Source: Burkholderiales bacterium
GTDB taxonomy: Bacteria > Pseudomonadota > Gammaproteobacteria > Burkholderiales > Burkholderiaceae_C
Reading direction: 5' to 3'
NCBI GenBank assembly: GCA_025350145.1
Contig: JANXYH010000170.1
Coordinates: 1 to 64,000, forward strand
DNA length: 64,000 nt
How positions within the stretch are numbered: position 1 is the first letter of the stretch; each line of letters starts with the position of its first letter. A program made the position numbers and the translations under genes. The notes under the pieces are model-generated. The model was not told the origin of the DNA. It saw nothing but the letters and a program-made list of their open reading frames with translations, and did not search any database. Positions 62,129-64,000 of the stretch are shown here, one piece after another.

Positions 62129-63110
62129 CCTGCCCCGCCGCGGCCTGCTGCAACTGGCGCTGGCCGGCAGTCTTGCCGGCCCTGCCCGGGCCCAGCCGCT
62201 CAGGCCGATCCGGCTGGTCGTGCCCTACCCGCCCGGCGGGCCGCTGGACACCGTCGCCCGGGCGTTGGCCGAGCAGGTACAGACCAGCCTGGGCACGGTC
62301 CTGGTCGACAACCGCCCCGGCGCCGGCGGCAACCTCGGCGCCGACCTGGTGGCCAAGGCCGCACCCGACGGCCACACCCTGGTGATGGGCGCGGTCGCCA
62401 CCCACGCCATCAACCCCTGGCTCTACGCCAGGCTGCCCTACGACCCGATCCGCGATTTCAGCCCCATCACCCGCGTCGCCCAGGTGCCCAATGTGCTGGT
62501 GATGAACGCCCAGACCGCCCAGCGCCTGAACATCTCCACCGTCCGCGACCTGGTGGTCTACGCCCGCCGCCACCCGGGCAAGCTGAACTACGGCTCGGGC
62601 GGCAATGGCAGCGCCGGGCACCTGGCCGGCGAGATGTTCAAGGCCCAGGCCGGGCTGTTCATCGTCCACATTCCTTACGCCGGCGGCGCCCCGGCGCAAC
62701 TCGCGCTGCTCTCGGGCCAGGTCGATTTCAACATCGACAACCTGGCCAGCGCCGCCGCCAACATCCGCGCCGGCAAGCTGCGCGCCCTGGCCGTGACCAC
62801 GGCCCAGCGCAGCGCCGCCATGCCGACCCTGCCGACCCTGGCCGAGGCCGGCCGCGACGACGGCCTGCAGCGCTTTGATGTCTCCACCTGGTTTGGCCTG
62901 TTCGGCCCGGCCGGGCTGCCCGCCGAGGTCTTGCAGCGCCTCAATCGAGCCTTCGTCGCGGCGCTGGAGTCGCCCGAGATGCAGGCCAGGCTGGCGGCAT
63001 TGATGGCCGAGGCCGCGCCGACCACGCCCGAGCAGTTTGCCAGCTTCGTGGCCGCAGAATTGGCACGTTACGGCCCGGTCGTCAAGGCCTCTGGCGCCAA
63101 GGCAGACTAG
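62118..63110 (+). CDS. Bug-family (TctC-like) substrate-binding protein
   Basis: 330 residues. A short twin-arginine-like leader ([15 protein letters not shown], cut after ARA) then [41 protein letters not shown] and [16 protein letters not shown], the Bug family blocks. Binds a small carboxylate or amide in the periplasm. The start lies inside the end of the reductase gene. The nitrile hydratase genes follow after 19 bases, suggesting a shared transcript and a nitrile- or amide-derived ligand. Confidence 0.9.
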   Translation: MAIDLPRRGLLQLALAGSLAGPARAQPLRPIRLVVPYPPGGPLDTVARALAEQVQTSLGTVLVDNRPGAGGNLGADLVAKAAPDGHTLVMGAVATHAINPWLYARLPYDPIRDFSPITRVAQVPNVLVMNAQTAQRLNISTVRDLVVYARRHPGKLNYGSGGNGSAGHLAGEMFKAQAGLFIVHIPYAGGAPAQLALLSGQVDFNIDNLASAAANIRAGKLRALAVTTAQRSAAMPTLPTLAEAGRDDGLQRFDVSTWFGLFGPAGLPAEVLQRLNRAFVAALESPEMQARLAALMAEAAPTTPEQFASFVAAELARYGPVVKASGAKAD

Positions 63111-63129
63111 GCAAAATCCCCATCCGACC

Positions 63130-63758
<629 letters not shown>

Positions 63759-63762
<4 letters not shown>

Positions 63763-64000
63763 GCTACCGCAACCACGCCGACCTGGGCGGCCAGCCTGGC
63801 CACGCTGCGGTCAAGCCCGAGGCCAACGAGCCGCTGTTCCACGCCGCCTGGGAGCAGCGGCTGTGGGCCACCACCCTGGCGATGGGCGCCACCGGCAGTT
63901 GGAACCTGGACCGCAGCCGTTCGGCCCGCGAGACCTTGGCCGACTACGCCAGTCGCAGCTATTTCGAGATCTGGCATGGCGGGCTGGAGCGTTTGCTGCT
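63759..64000 (+). CDS. nthB: Nitrile hydratase beta subunit, N-terminal part
   Basis: The first about 80 residues are visible: [20 protein letters not shown] and [20 protein letters not shown] match the conserved N-terminal helical region of nitrile hydratase beta, and the frame is open to the window edge. The start overlaps the alpha stop by ATGA, which sets equal production of the two subunits. A third gene for the activator, which loads the metal, would be expected next but lies outside. Confidence 0.9.

Overview
This window comes from a GC-rich (by eye about two thirds G+C) betaproteobacterium, most likely a Burkholderiales member of the Comamonadaceae/Rubrivivax-Leptothrix type. The grounds are Bug-family (TctC-like) binding proteins, two LivFGHM transporter clusters with CoA ligases, a PEP-CTERM protein, a BPSS1780-type membrane protein, and the gene order glyA-nrdR-minor pilins-ribD. 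No prophage, insertion sequence, CRISPR array, rRNA or replication origin was seen. The first ~60 bases are a fold-back copy of the missing 3' part of the first gene, so the left edge is probably an assembly or amplification chimera.

1-18.3 kb is a catabolic and uptake block. A leftward run livH-livM-livG-livF-CoA ligase is followed by a nitroreductase, a DsbA-fold isomerase, a hotdog thioesterase, a Bug binding protein, a PaaG-like isomerase, an enoyl-CoA hydratase and a second CoA ligase. Divergent from that ligase is livG-livF-livH-livM plus two near-identical binding proteins, closed by a strong terminator. Together they fit uptake, CoA activation and beta-oxidation-like breakdown of aromatic or branched carboxylic acids.

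18.3-26 kb is one leftward operon: sugar binding protein, permease, single-domain ATPase, a CRTAC1/ASPIC-UnbV beta-propeller protein, a vanadium haloperoxidase-like enzyme and a MetY-type sulfhydrylase. The ATPase, propeller and haloperoxidase genes are joined by four-base stop/start overlaps. 26-33 kb holds a PEP-CTERM gene behind a near-consensus sigma-54 promoter, KDPG aldolase next to a wrecked 6-phosphogluconate dehydratase gene (edd), a HexR-like palindrome, a ChaC-like protein, a MobA-like transferase, pdxH, msrA, an eroded hybrid histidine kinase and a cluster of hairpins.

33-44.5 kb holds ubiD, a lytic transglycosylase, a ZTP riboswitch ahead of glyA, nrdR, then a six-gene minor-pilin operon that is visibly less GC-rich, running into ribD. 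The last pilin carries an unusually large repeat-containing C-terminal region. 44.6-58 kb is mostly housekeeping: tRNA-Asp, universal stress protein, ZIP transporter, ppx, polA, thrB, valS, tusA, a Nudix hydrolase, cysM and tRNA-Leu. 58-64 kb has a rhomboid protease, an HtrA-like protein lacking the catalytic histidine, an SDR, an iron-sulfur flavin reductase, another Bug protein and the start of a cobalt-type nitrile hydratase operon whose alpha subunit begins with a His-Asp repeat.
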